Origin: Marinobacter sp. LV10R510-11A
GTDB taxonomy: Bacteria > Pseudomonadota > Gammaproteobacteria > Pseudomonadales > Oleiphilaceae
Direction: 5' to 3'
NCBI RefSeq assembly: GCF_900215155.1
Contig: NZ_LT907980.1
Span: forward strand, 186,001-250,000
DNA: 64,000 nucleotides
The notes beneath the pieces are model-generated. The model worked only from the letters and a program-made list of their open reading frames with translations. It searched no databases and had not been told where the DNA came from. Positions within the stretch are counted from its first letter, which is position 1. Each line of letters opens with the position of its first letter. Below are positions 34,296 through 42,639 of the stretch, piece by piece. The translations under genes and the position numbers were made by a program.

Positions 34296-36938
34296 ATGGA
34301 CTTCATCCTAGTCTCGGATGCATTAACCGCCAGCGAAGCTCGCTATGCACTCGCCCAGCGCAATACCATGGGCGCAAAAGTCGGCAGCTTTTCTGTACTA
34401 CTCGAAGCGTTGGCCGAGCTATGGCTTATTGAACCATCGGAGTTGGACTGGGATGTTGCGCTCCAAGAGTATGCGCTATCCATGCAGGGTGCTTTTTGGG
34501 CTCGAAGCATTCAGGTAGACGAGCCAGCAACCGTTGCGGAGTTAAAGGCCAGCCTGCGGTTTTTGCTCAACCATTTGCCTCTTGGTATTCAGCCAGTAGA
34601 AATCTTGGAACCGGCTAGTCGGTACGAGCGCTATTACAACGACCTGGTGTGCCTGCTGAAGAACATCGGGGAGCGCCCAGCGCAGGACGAGTTGGCGGAA
34701 CAGTGGGTGATAGAGCACGAGGGGCTGTGTATTGAGTCGTTGTATGTCTATCAGCCGGTAAACACCGAGTGTCTATATCCCTGGCAGCAACAGGTTCTCG
34801 ATATCCTGGCGGAAAAGGGCTGGTTAGCGCCGGAGCCAGAAAAGTACAATTTTATTCAGCAGCCGATACCTGCGAGTGAGAGTGCACCGATCCAGAAGTT
34901 TGCCCAAACGCTCTTTCGCCCCGAGTCAGGCATCGTCGCGAACGATGACCTGTACTGGCTAACCTGTCGTGACCAGGTTCAAGAAGTAGAAGCGGTAACT
35001 TCTTTGATTCAAAGCGCCCTAGATAACGGCACAGCCCCAGAGTGCATCGCAGTCACTGTACCCCGAGGTGGAGACTACGAGGCCTGGTTGGTAAAGCACT
35101 TTGAGCATGCAGGCATTATTGCCAGCAACCTGCGCTCTAATTCTGGTGTTTTTGATTGGCAATCTGCTCTAGTTCACGACCTCCTTACCGGATTGATTCA
35201 AAACGATATTCCCATGGCCAGCATGAGCGTAATGATCAATCCGTTGATGCCTTGGAGCGCCAGTATTGGCCATAAACTGGCGGAACAGTTGGGAGAAGGG
35301 CGAGAGCTCGACCCAGGAGTAGAGTTAAGTGCCGAAGGCCAAGCCATGCTTGAACTCTTGCAGAACCTTCCTGAGCAGACTCCGGCCGCGATTATGAGTT
35401 GGTTGAACGCTGTCGTTGCGCAGTGCGGCACTGCACGTATAAAAGGCCTAGGCAAACAGCGGTTAAAAGCACTTGTAGAGAGCACCCGCCGACTCTTAGC
35501 GCTCTACGGGGACTTCCCCTTCGAGGAACAGCTCAAACGAGTTGTCCGTCAAACACCAGTGGCGACCCTAGAATCACAAGATGACAGGGTTCGTTACCTG
35601 CATGCGATCAATATCATCCAAGAAGGCGAGCCACTACCCTTTCAGGTAGACGAGTTGTTCGTCATTGGGTTCAATCAAGGTCATTACAGTTACCAGCCAG
35701 AGCATACCGCCCCGATCCACCGAGATGCTTGGGACCAGCTGGCAAGCACGGTTGGTCTCGCCATTCCAACAGCAGAAACGAGCCTGCAGCAATGGCAAAA
35801 AGAGTTTACGGAACTGCTTGGCAGAGTCGATAGCCGCATAACATTCATACGGGCGATGAACGACTATCAAGGTAAAAGCTTGGAGCCAAGTGAAACACTG
35901 CTAGATATGGCTCTTTGTTTTCAGCCTTTGGCAGAACTCGACCCTGAACAGCTAGAACGACCCGTCATGCAGTCTAGTCATCCATTGCTACGAACCATCT
36001 CCTCTAAGCTGGATGAGCAAGACAAACCAAAGTTGGAAAACCTCCAGCTTGAACAGGAACTTTTACACGCTGTCAGGCACCAGCAGGATGGCACGATCAA
36101 GCCGGAATCCACCAGTAGCCTTGAGAAACTGATGCAATCACCGTTGGCATGGCTGTTGTATCGATTAGGCATCAAGCCTCAAGTGTGGGAGCCACAAACG
36201 CCCACAATTTCTGTGCAGGGGACAGTAGCTCACAAGGTGTTTGAGTTGTTCTCGGTCAAGCAAGGAGATCCTTGGAGCGAAGCGCTGTTCGATGAGCTGT
36301 TCAGTCAGTCAGTAGAGCAAGAGGCGTCCTTTTTGGATTCACCCCAATGGCGACTTAAGCGAACACAGCTCAGAAATAAGGTCTACAAAGCCTTGGACGG
36401 TTTTTGTGGCTGGTGTGAACAGGAAAAGTGGGATATTTCGGACACCGAACTAGAGCTGCAGGGCGAACTATGGGGAACGCCTCTGAGAGGATTTGTAGAT
36501 GCCGTGCTCACTAATGGCAATCAAACGCTGATCGTAGATTACAAAACGTCAAAACATAAGCAGCGGTTGAAGCAGCTTGAAGCGGGTTACGACCTGCAGA
36601 CCCTGATTTATCGCGAACTGTATCAACAGAAGAATGCCGGCAGCCAAGTCATGAGTGGATACTACACCCTGAATGACACCACCCTGCTTGCCGACCGATC
36701 ATTGAGTGCTAGCGATCGGTTGAGTGTCGTCCAGCCGAGCCTCTCATTAGATGAGCAGTCTGCCAGTGCCGTTGAACTGGTCGAACAAAGGCTCGGTGAG
36801 CTGGAAAGCGGCACGATTAAACTCAATCAGACCTCAGATGATAAAACCTGGGACAAGCGCGGCATAAAAGCGTACGCCCTGACTAACAATCCTGTGGTGA
36901 CGCGCTTCACCCGAGACAGTGAGGAGGAGGCGGTATGA
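34296..36938 (+). CDS. AddB-like PD-(D/E)XK nuclease protein
   Basis: 880 residues. The N-terminal 600 residues look like a degenerate superfamily I helicase fold without a Walker A, as in AddB. The C-terminal nuclease has PLAWLLYRLGIKPQ, GFVDAVLTNGNQTLIVDYKTSK (catalytic D...DYK) and QTLIYRELYQ motifs. It overlaps the AddA-like gene by ATGA (36935-36938), so the two subunits should form a complex that resects or degrades DNA ends. This pair is in the island, not with core recombination genes, so it is probably a defence or element-borne version rather than the housekeeping RecBCD/AddAB. Confidence 0.82.
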   Translation: MDFILVSDALTASEARYALAQRNTMGAKVGSFSVLLEALAELWLIEPSELDWDVALQEYALSMQGAFWARSIQVDEPATVAELKASLRFLLNHLPLGIQPVEILEPASRYERYYNDLVCLLKNIGERPAQDELAEQWVIEHEGLCIESLYVYQPVNTECLYPWQQQVLDILAEKGWLAPEPEKYNFIQQPIPASESAPIQKFAQTLFRPESGIVANDDLYWLTCRDQVQEVEAVTSLIQSALDNGTAPECIAVTVPRGGDYEAWLVKHFEHAGIIASNLRSNSGVFDWQSALVHDLLTGLIQNDIPMASMSVMINPLMPWSASIGHKLAEQLGEGRELDPGVELSAEGQAMLELLQNLPEQTPAAIMSWLNAVVAQCGTARIKGLGKQRLKALVESTRRLLALYGDFPFEEQLKRVVRQTPVATLESQDDRVRYLHAINIIQEGEPLPFQVDELFVIGFNQGHYSYQPEHTAPIHRDAWDQLASTVGLAIPTAETSLQQWQKEFTELLGRVDSRITFIRAMNDYQGKSLEPSETLLDMALCFQPLAELDPEQLERPVMQSSHPLLRTISSKLDEQDKPKLENLQLEQELLHAVRHQQDGTIKPESTSSLEKLMQSPLAWLLYRLGIKPQVWEPQTPTISVQGTVAHKVFELFSVKQGDPWSEALFDELFSQSVEQEASFLDSPQWRLKRTQLRNKVYKALDGFCGWCEQEKWDISDTELELQGELWGTPLRGFVDAVLTNGNQTLIVDYKTSKHKQRLKQLEAGYDLQTLIYRELYQQKNAGSQVMSGYYTLNDTTLLADRSLSASDRLSVVQPSLSLDEQSASAVELVEQRLGELESGTIKLNQTSDDKTWDKRGIKAYALTNNPVVTRFTRDSEEEAV

Positions 36939-39900
36939 GTCATTCAGCGATTCTCTCCCCGCAAGAACTCACATTGATCAAAGCCGGTGCGGGTGCCGGA
37001 AAAACCTACACCATTCAGAACACTCTTGCTGAATGGGTCAAGCGGGGCCAGGTAAAAGCCGACCGAATACTCGCAGTAACCTTCACCACCGATGCAGCCA
37101 GCGAAATGAGCACGAGAATTCGCCTGGCCCTTTTAAAAGAAGGACTGATGAAGGACGCACGGCTGCTGCGGAAATCGACCATCTCGACGATCCACGCTTT
37201 TGGCTTTGAGATTCTGAAAACCTTCGCTTACGAAGCTGGTAATTCACCCACACCTAGACAGCTAACCGAACAGGAACAAAATTTCCTACTAAGGGAGGCC
37301 CTAGATAAGGCGAGGTCCATCCAGCCCCTGCTCGAGGATTTGCAGCATTTTGGGTATACCGGCGGTCACGCTGGGGATGAGTACCAAGAGGGTGTCGATC
37401 AGCTTACTAGCACCATTTTGAGCGTTATCGGCAAACTCCGTTCCCTTGGTAAAGGCTTTGCTACGTCGCCAGAGGAGCGGCAAGCACTGCTCGGCCAGGC
37501 GAAAGCGGTTATTACCAAGGTATACGGCCACGTTCAGAATGACGGAGCTGCATTAACCGGCGACCTGTGGCGGGCAATTGAGGCCGTTAAAACTGAGTAT
37601 CCATATCAGAAAGAGCTTGAACAAAAGAGTGAGTGGGGCAACAACAAACAAACTCGCGCGTTTGTAGGCGATATCTATGCGGCCAGCCAACAGCGTTTAG
37701 AGAGTGATTGGAAGCTGTGGGCAAGCCTTCAACACTCTGAAGACTTTAAAAAAATCCAAGAGAAGCACCCCCGCGCAGACTTGGCGGAGGCTGTTTGGAA
37801 TGCTGCCGAAAAACTCAGTGTGCATCCAGGCCCATTAAACGATGCCTTACAACACATCGAGTGCCTTATAGAGGGTGTGCTGGAAGTTTTGGCAGAGTAT
37901 CAGCAGACAAAAGAACAGGCGGGCTTAGTGGACTATGGCGACATGGTGCACCTCGCCAACGATATGCTGGCCAGCAATCCGGCATGGCTGGATGAAATCG
38001 CCAGTGGATACGATTGCCTGATAATCGACGAATTCCAAGACACCAACCCATTGCAGTACGCGTTACTGCGCCGCTTCCAAAAAAGCAGTAAACACACCTT
38101 CATAGTGGGTGATCTGAAGCAATCGATTATGGGTTTCCAAGGCTCGGATAGCCGTTTGTTCGCCACCTTGTTGGATGACAGCGATCAGCAGCCTGAGGTG
38201 GTTAAAGAATTGGATAGCAACTGGCGTAGCACGCCGGAGTTGATGGATTTCATCAACGATATGGGCGAGACGCTTTACGCTGCCCAGTATAAGAAATTGG
38301 CACCCAAAGCCGGCTATCAATCTGACTTGCCCGCCTTACAAGCACTACGATTTAACAAAGACAGTTGGAACCTGGATGCCAACTCCAGAAGCTCCAAGCT
38401 CGGCTTTACGAGCGAGGGCAACACGGCGCTGGCTAACCACATTGTAGATCTGCTGTGCAGTGGTAAAGAAATCACCGATCGGCAAACAAAAACCAAACGA
38501 GCGATTCGCGGTGCGGATATCGCCGTATTGGCAAGAGGGCACCGCCGACTCCGTAAGTTTGCGGATGCCTTACGCACAGCAGGAATAGACGTTCAAATCC
38601 AGCAACCGGGTTTTCTAGACTGCGATGCGGTGCAGTGGGTGCTGAATGCCCTGCAAGGATTGAATAACAGCCGAGATCAATACGCCTGGTTGGATTTACT
38701 GACCTCGCCCTTGATCAAAGGACAAAACACCGATCGATTGCAGGCACTGCTGACCGGCTATCGTGAAAAATTCAGATTTGAAAACGAATTAACCGAACAA
38801 CTTATACCGCTGCGTAAATTTCTACGGACTCAGCCGGTTAAAACACAGCTGTTAACCATCATCGAAGAAACTCAGCTTTTTGAGAGTTTGCGTACACAAC
38901 CCCAAGGGCCGCAGTATCGAGCAAACCTGATCAAGTTGATCGGCTTGGCAGATGAGTTCGAGGCGCTGCAGCCTGAAACACTCAACGCCATGGGCATTGC
39001 GGGCAAGAACGTCGCAACCTTCCAAGTTTGGCTGAAGCAGAGCAAAGACGGCATCGATGACCAACCAGGGGCAGACCCTCAGGCGGAGAACGCCGTTGTG
39101 CTTAAAACCTGGCACTCCTCCAAAGGCTTGGAGTGGCCGGTGGTTATGGTGCTGGATGCTGAAAAGGCGTCAGAGCCTCGCTTCCCCAACATCAGCATGG
39201 CCTATCCCGATGGTGGCATCGACACCATGCTCGAACAAAGCTTTGTGCAGATATTGCCCCAGTTCGACAATAAAGCCACCAAAGAGCGTTGCTCGGAATT
39301 ACTGGCAGAAGATGAAACGGAGACAACAAAAAACCTGTACTACGTGGCCTTAACGAGGGCGCGAGAGCAGATCATCCTACCTTGCTGGGAAGGTTATACC
39401 GATGGCTCGATGCTTACCTATATCGAACCGCTGCTAAGCGCGCGGGCGGAACAGGGTAATAGTGCGCTGTATGAGGAAAGGAAGGTGATTTCCTCAGATG
39501 CCGACTTGCGTGAGGACACCGTAAAAACAGTAGAGCGGACTGAACTGCTGATTGCCCAAAACGAGCAGCCAACGAAACTCCAGCACACCATCAGCCCTTC
39601 ACTAAGCAAAGACGAGGAAAGACAGGAACTGCCTGAGACGCAAACCACTGCCTACAGCTCAGGGCTTAACCTCGATACGTTCAGTGGGATACCGGCTAAT
39701 GAGCTAGGCATCTGGGTGCATCGGTTGTATCAGGTCTATCTAACGGAACCAGCCTTGATTGATAAAGCCATGGCTATGCACCCCTGCTATCTCACGGACG
39801 AGGTTCAAAAAAATGCTTTGATGCTGCATTTTGAGGCATTCACAACCCACATGAATCAACTCATGGGTGGCGTGGTGCAGTGGCGTAACGAAGTGCCTGT

Positions 39901-40117
39901 AGTGGGAATGAACCAACAGGGACAAGTATGTAGCGGGGTAATAGACTTGATACTGGTTGGAGAAAATGAAAGTTGGTTGGTGGATCATAAAACGGATAGA
40001 CGTTCCAAAAATACAAGCTATTGGCATCAGTTGCGTTATTACAGTGCTATTTCTGGCATAGAAAAGATTGCCATCAATTGGGCTGCGCAAAATACATTTG
40101 AGATAAACCGTTTATGA
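36935..40117 (+). CDS. AddA-like UvrD-type helicase-nuclease
   Basis: 1060 residues. Superfamily I helicase motifs are KAGAGAGKTYTIQN (motif I, residue 15), AVTFTTDAASEM (Ia), LIIDEFQDTNPLQY (II), IVGDLKQSIMGFQGSD (III), LKTWHSSKGLEWPVVMVLD (V) and NLYYVALTRAREQI (VI). The C-terminal GVIDLILVGENESWLVDHKTD is a PD-(D/E)XK nuclease. This is the architecture of AddA or RecB. It is translationally coupled to the AddB-like gene and ends the operon. Confidence 0.9.
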   Translation: MSHSAILSPQELTLIKAGAGAGKTYTIQNTLAEWVKRGQVKADRILAVTFTTDAASEMSTRIRLALLKEGLMKDARLLRKSTISTIHAFGFEILKTFAYEAGNSPTPRQLTEQEQNFLLREALDKARSIQPLLEDLQHFGYTGGHAGDEYQEGVDQLTSTILSVIGKLRSLGKGFATSPEERQALLGQAKAVITKVYGHVQNDGAALTGDLWRAIEAVKTEYPYQKELEQKSEWGNNKQTRAFVGDIYAASQQRLESDWKLWASLQHSEDFKKIQEKHPRADLAEAVWNAAEKLSVHPGPLNDALQHIECLIEGVLEVLAEYQQTKEQAGLVDYGDMVHLANDMLASNPAWLDEIASGYDCLIIDEFQDTNPLQYALLRRFQKSSKHTFIVGDLKQSIMGFQGSDSRLFATLLDDSDQQPEVVKELDSNWRSTPELMDFINDMGETLYAAQYKKLAPKAGYQSDLPALQALRFNKDSWNLDANSRSSKLGFTSEGNTALANHIVDLLCSGKEITDRQTKTKRAIRGADIAVLARGHRRLRKFADALRTAGIDVQIQQPGFLDCDAVQWVLNALQGLNNSRDQYAWLDLLTSPLIKGQNTDRLQALLTGYREKFRFENELTEQLIPLRKFLRTQPVKTQLLTIIEETQLFESLRTQPQGPQYRANLIKLIGLADEFEALQPETLNAMGIAGKNVATFQVWLKQSKDGIDDQPGADPQAENAVVLKTWHSSKGLEWPVVMVLDAEKASEPRFPNISMAYPDGGIDTMLEQSFVQILPQFDNKATKERCSELLAEDETETTKNLYYVALTRAREQIILPCWEGYTDGSMLTYIEPLLSARAEQGNSALYEERKVISSDADLREDTVKTVERTELLIAQNEQPTKLQHTISPSLSKDEERQELPETQTTAYSSGLNLDTFSGIPANELGIWVHRLYQVYLTEPALIDKAMAMHPCYLTDEVQKNALMLHFEAFTTHMNQLMGGVVQWRNEVPVVGMNQQGQVCSGVIDLILVGENESWLVDHKTDRRSKNTSYWHQLRYYSAISGIEKIAINWAAQNTFEINRL

Positions 40118-40509
40118 CCAGTTCGAGAAGATGCATGCTTGGTGAATGGACACGGTACGTAAACTAACTTTAAAAGGCCTTAGTCAGGAGTAATTATGGA
40201 AATCATTAAAATAGATTACAATCAGCACAATGGCATTAATTGCCCAATCACCGGGCGTTTTATTGACTTTGACGTGGACGAGTGGGAAAACGATCAGGTT
40301 CCGGTTGGAACCATCATAGTTGCTATCCTCGACCAGGAATCGCCGGATCAGGCGATGTTTGCTTCCGACAAATTTAGCTCAAGCTGGTCTTCTTTTTACG
40401 AAGCAAAGGCAGAAATTAACGATTTCCCATTTTTAGACGAGATGGCTGAGATGTACCCAGGGGATCAGTTCAAAGCACTAATTATTTCAGGGTCACAGCT
40501 GGTAGGAGG

Positions 40510-42167
40510 CCAATGTCATCAACTTAAGACATTTCCCTAAAAATATCATATAATTAGAGCTCAACCACCAACGAGGAAATGCCCTATGGAGCGCAATAAA
40601 AAACCAACGGTTGACAACCCAACCGAGGTCCTGGCTGAAAATTGTACATAAATTAACCAACCTACTAAGCTGCCCCGATTTTATTGCCCAGCATCGCACC
40701 CATCCGAAGCACTTTACCCGCAAACGCCATCTGACCTTCCCCAATCTGATCCTGTTTCTGCTGAATCAGCCTAAAAGCGCCTTGCAAACCGAACTGGATG
40801 CCTTCTTTCAGACCCTCAATGGCTCGGCCTTTGAAACCCAAGTGGTCACCGCCCAAGCCTTCAGCAAAGCCCGCCAGAAGCTCAGCGCGTCCGTCTTTGA
40901 GGCTCTCAACAGCGCCCTGCATGCCCAGATGGATGAGCTGGGGCTGCACAAGACCTGGCAGGGCCTGCGCCTGCTGGCCGTGGACGGCTCCAGCATGCAC
41001 TTGCCGCTGGAAGACCCACTGGCCCGGCATTTCGGAACCCACAACGGGTTGCCGGTGGCCCGGGTGTCGGTCCTGCAAGACCTGCTGTCCGATCAGGCTC
41101 TGCACACCCTCCTGATCACGCCGGATGTGGATGAGCGGGGCTGTGCCAGCATGCACCTGAAGCATGCTCCTGACCACAGCCTGATTCTGTTTGACCGGGG
41201 CTATCCCGCCCACTGGCTCTTTGTTGAGCTACAGCGCTGTGAACAGCAATTCCTGATGCGCCTGACACTGACCCATTCCCGAGAAGTCCGCGCGTTTGTG
41301 GATTCTGGAAAAGACGACGACACCGTCTCCATGACGTGCCGATCCCGGTTATCCCGACAGGTCTGTAGGCAGTCCGGTTTAGATCCGGACACACCCCTGC
41401 GGATTCGGCTGATCCGGGTGACGCTGCCCACCGGGGAAACGGAAGTGCTGGCCACCTCGCTCCTGGACACCGAGGCCTTCCCCGCCGAGCTCTTTGCCGA
41501 CCTGTATCACCGGCGCTGGGGCATTGAAACCGACTACCGCCGGCTTAAGCAAACCCTGAGCCTGGAAAACGTCAGTGGCCGGACGGTCTGTGCCGTACAG
41601 CAGGACATCCACGCCTGCCAACTGCTCAAGAACCTGGCCCTGCTGATGCAGGCCCTACAGCAGCCCGACATTGAGCGCAAAACCGCACACCGGAAACTGG
41701 CCTGGAAGGCTAACTTCACTCAGGGCGTGTCCCGCCTGAAGCATACCCTCGTCGCCCTTCTGGTGCGGCCCAGCTGTGAGGCCCTGGATAATCTGTGTCG
41801 TCTGATGGGTAACAGTCTGAGTGCGGTGCGCCCCGGGCGGAGTAGCCCACGACGCCGAAAACGACCGGCCACCAAAGGCTGTGAAGGGTACAAGCCGACT
41901 CGCTGACCGACACCAAACCTCGACGACGTTTAACGAGATTTCCTGACAGACTGTGCTGGCCACCGGTCGGATGACGCTCGCCCTGAATAGTGCTTAAATC
42001 GCTCTGACACACCTGCAAATGCACCATTGACGGTCTTTGGAGCTGATTTCGGGTTAGACTCTGACTTTAATCGCCTGTCGATTCAATAGTAGGCTGTCTC
42101 ACGATTGGTAATCTTGGTGACTCAGAAGGTCATGATGGACTTTTGGGGCTTAAGTTGATGACATTGG
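40510..42167 (+). mobile_element. IS4-family insertion sequence (1658 bp)
   Basis: 19-bp terminal inverted repeats (CCAATGTCATCAACTTAAG at the left, its complement at 42149-42167) are flanked by an exact 8-bp duplication GTAGGAGG (40502-40509, 42168-42175). One transposase gene and about 240 bp of 3' non-coding sequence lie inside. The intact ends and duplication indicate a fairly recent insertion. Its GC content is higher than that of the interrupted gene. Confidence 0.93.
40611..41906 (+). CDS. IS4-family transposase
   Basis: 431 residues. The DDE motifs are LAVDGSSMHLPLEDP, SLILFDRGYPAHWLF and YHRRWGIETDYRRLKQTLSLE (the Y-R-E-R-K signature of IS4). The frame begins at a TTG (40611) without a ribosome site. 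The well-placed ATG at 40586 (GAGGAA upstream) is in another frame and stops at 40651, so the natural 5' end may involve a frameshift, or the element may be weakened. Confidence 0.88.
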   Translation: MTTQPRSWLKIVHKLTNLLSCPDFIAQHRTHPKHFTRKRHLTFPNLILFLLNQPKSALQTELDAFFQTLNGSAFETQVVTAQAFSKARQKLSASVFEALNSALHAQMDELGLHKTWQGLRLLAVDGSSMHLPLEDPLARHFGTHNGLPVARVSVLQDLLSDQALHTLLITPDVDERGCASMHLKHAPDHSLILFDRGYPAHWLFVELQRCEQQFLMRLTLTHSREVRAFVDSGKDDDTVSMTCRSRLSRQVCRQSGLDPDTPLRIRLIRVTLPTGETEVLATSLLDTEAFPAELFADLYHRRWGIETDYRRLKQTLSLENVSGRTVCAVQQDIHACQLLKNLALLMQALQQPDIERKTAHRKLAWKANFTQGVSRLKHTLVALLVRPSCEALDNLCRLMGNSLSAVRPGRSSPRRRKRPATKGCEGYKPTR

Positions 42168-42446
42168 GTAGGAGGCTCTTATTGCATTGTGATTGGTAAA
42201 GAATATGACTTGAACAGTCTTTTGTGCTCAGCTGACTAAATCGCCCCGGATATTTTATACATTCATCAGGCTCTGAGAAGGGCCTGCCTAAAAAACAGCA
42301 ATAGGCACTGTGCATGCATTAGTCCGCATATTCAAACAATCGACAAATCAAACAGTTAAATAACAAGATTTTACAGCCCCTCCCTTTCTCTTTACATCAA
42401 TCTGCCGCATTATCTTACTCATAACTAAATTGTAATTTCGTATATA

Positions 42447-42462
42447 GCGACATTGGATGTCG
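42447..42462. promoter_or_regulatory. Shared inverted repeat, site 2
   Basis: GCGACAT-TGG-ATGTCG, directly after TATATA, a possible -10. It matches sites at 30142 and 53216. Confidence 0.7.
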
Positions 42463-42527
42463 GGTCTCACTGTTAGTATCCCACCCGAATCAATAAAAAT
42501 CGTCGCGAAATTTTTCAGGGGCCAAGC

Positions 42528-42620
42528 ATGCAAATACTGAACGCACCAAGTGCGCGCATTTTAGTGCGAGGTTTGGAATGGATCCTTTGCCGCGCATCCT
42601 TCGTTCGACTGGATTGCTAG
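42528..42620 (+). pseudogene. Truncated drmD start (30-codon remnant or leader peptide)
   Basis: ATG with AGGGG upstream encodes MQILNAPSARILVRGLEWIL and ten more residues before TAG. It matches the DrmD start [20 protein letters not shown] residue by residue. Homology ends near 42597. The stop is 19 bp before the start of the next gene, so it might still act as a translated leader. Confidence 0.75.
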
Positions 42621-42639
42621 GTGGTTGCGAGGTGACGTT

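Larger units (their letters stand above)
40196..42239 (+). pseudogene. Small unknown gene interrupted by an IS4-family element
   Basis: The intact part (40196-40509) encodes an acidic protein starting MEIIKIDYNQHNGINCP and reaching IISGSQLVGG. The IS follows. After the second target duplication the same frame continues as SYCIVIGKEYDLNSLLCSAD and a TAA at 42237-42239. The original protein was therefore about 125 residues and was cut near its C-terminus. With the IS in place the frame ends at 40540. The ribosome site CAGGAG is good. Family not recognised. Confidence 0.82.
42271..42620 (+). repeat. Duplicated drmD promoter region, copy 1
   Basis: About 350 bp closely similar (roughly 85 percent by eye) to 53041-53390. 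It includes an identical core of more than 50 bp starting CAGTTAAATAACAAGATTTT and the GCGACA inverted repeat. It covers the promoter, leader and first 25 or so codons of drmD, but here it stands before the druFGE-like genes. Confidence 0.88.
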
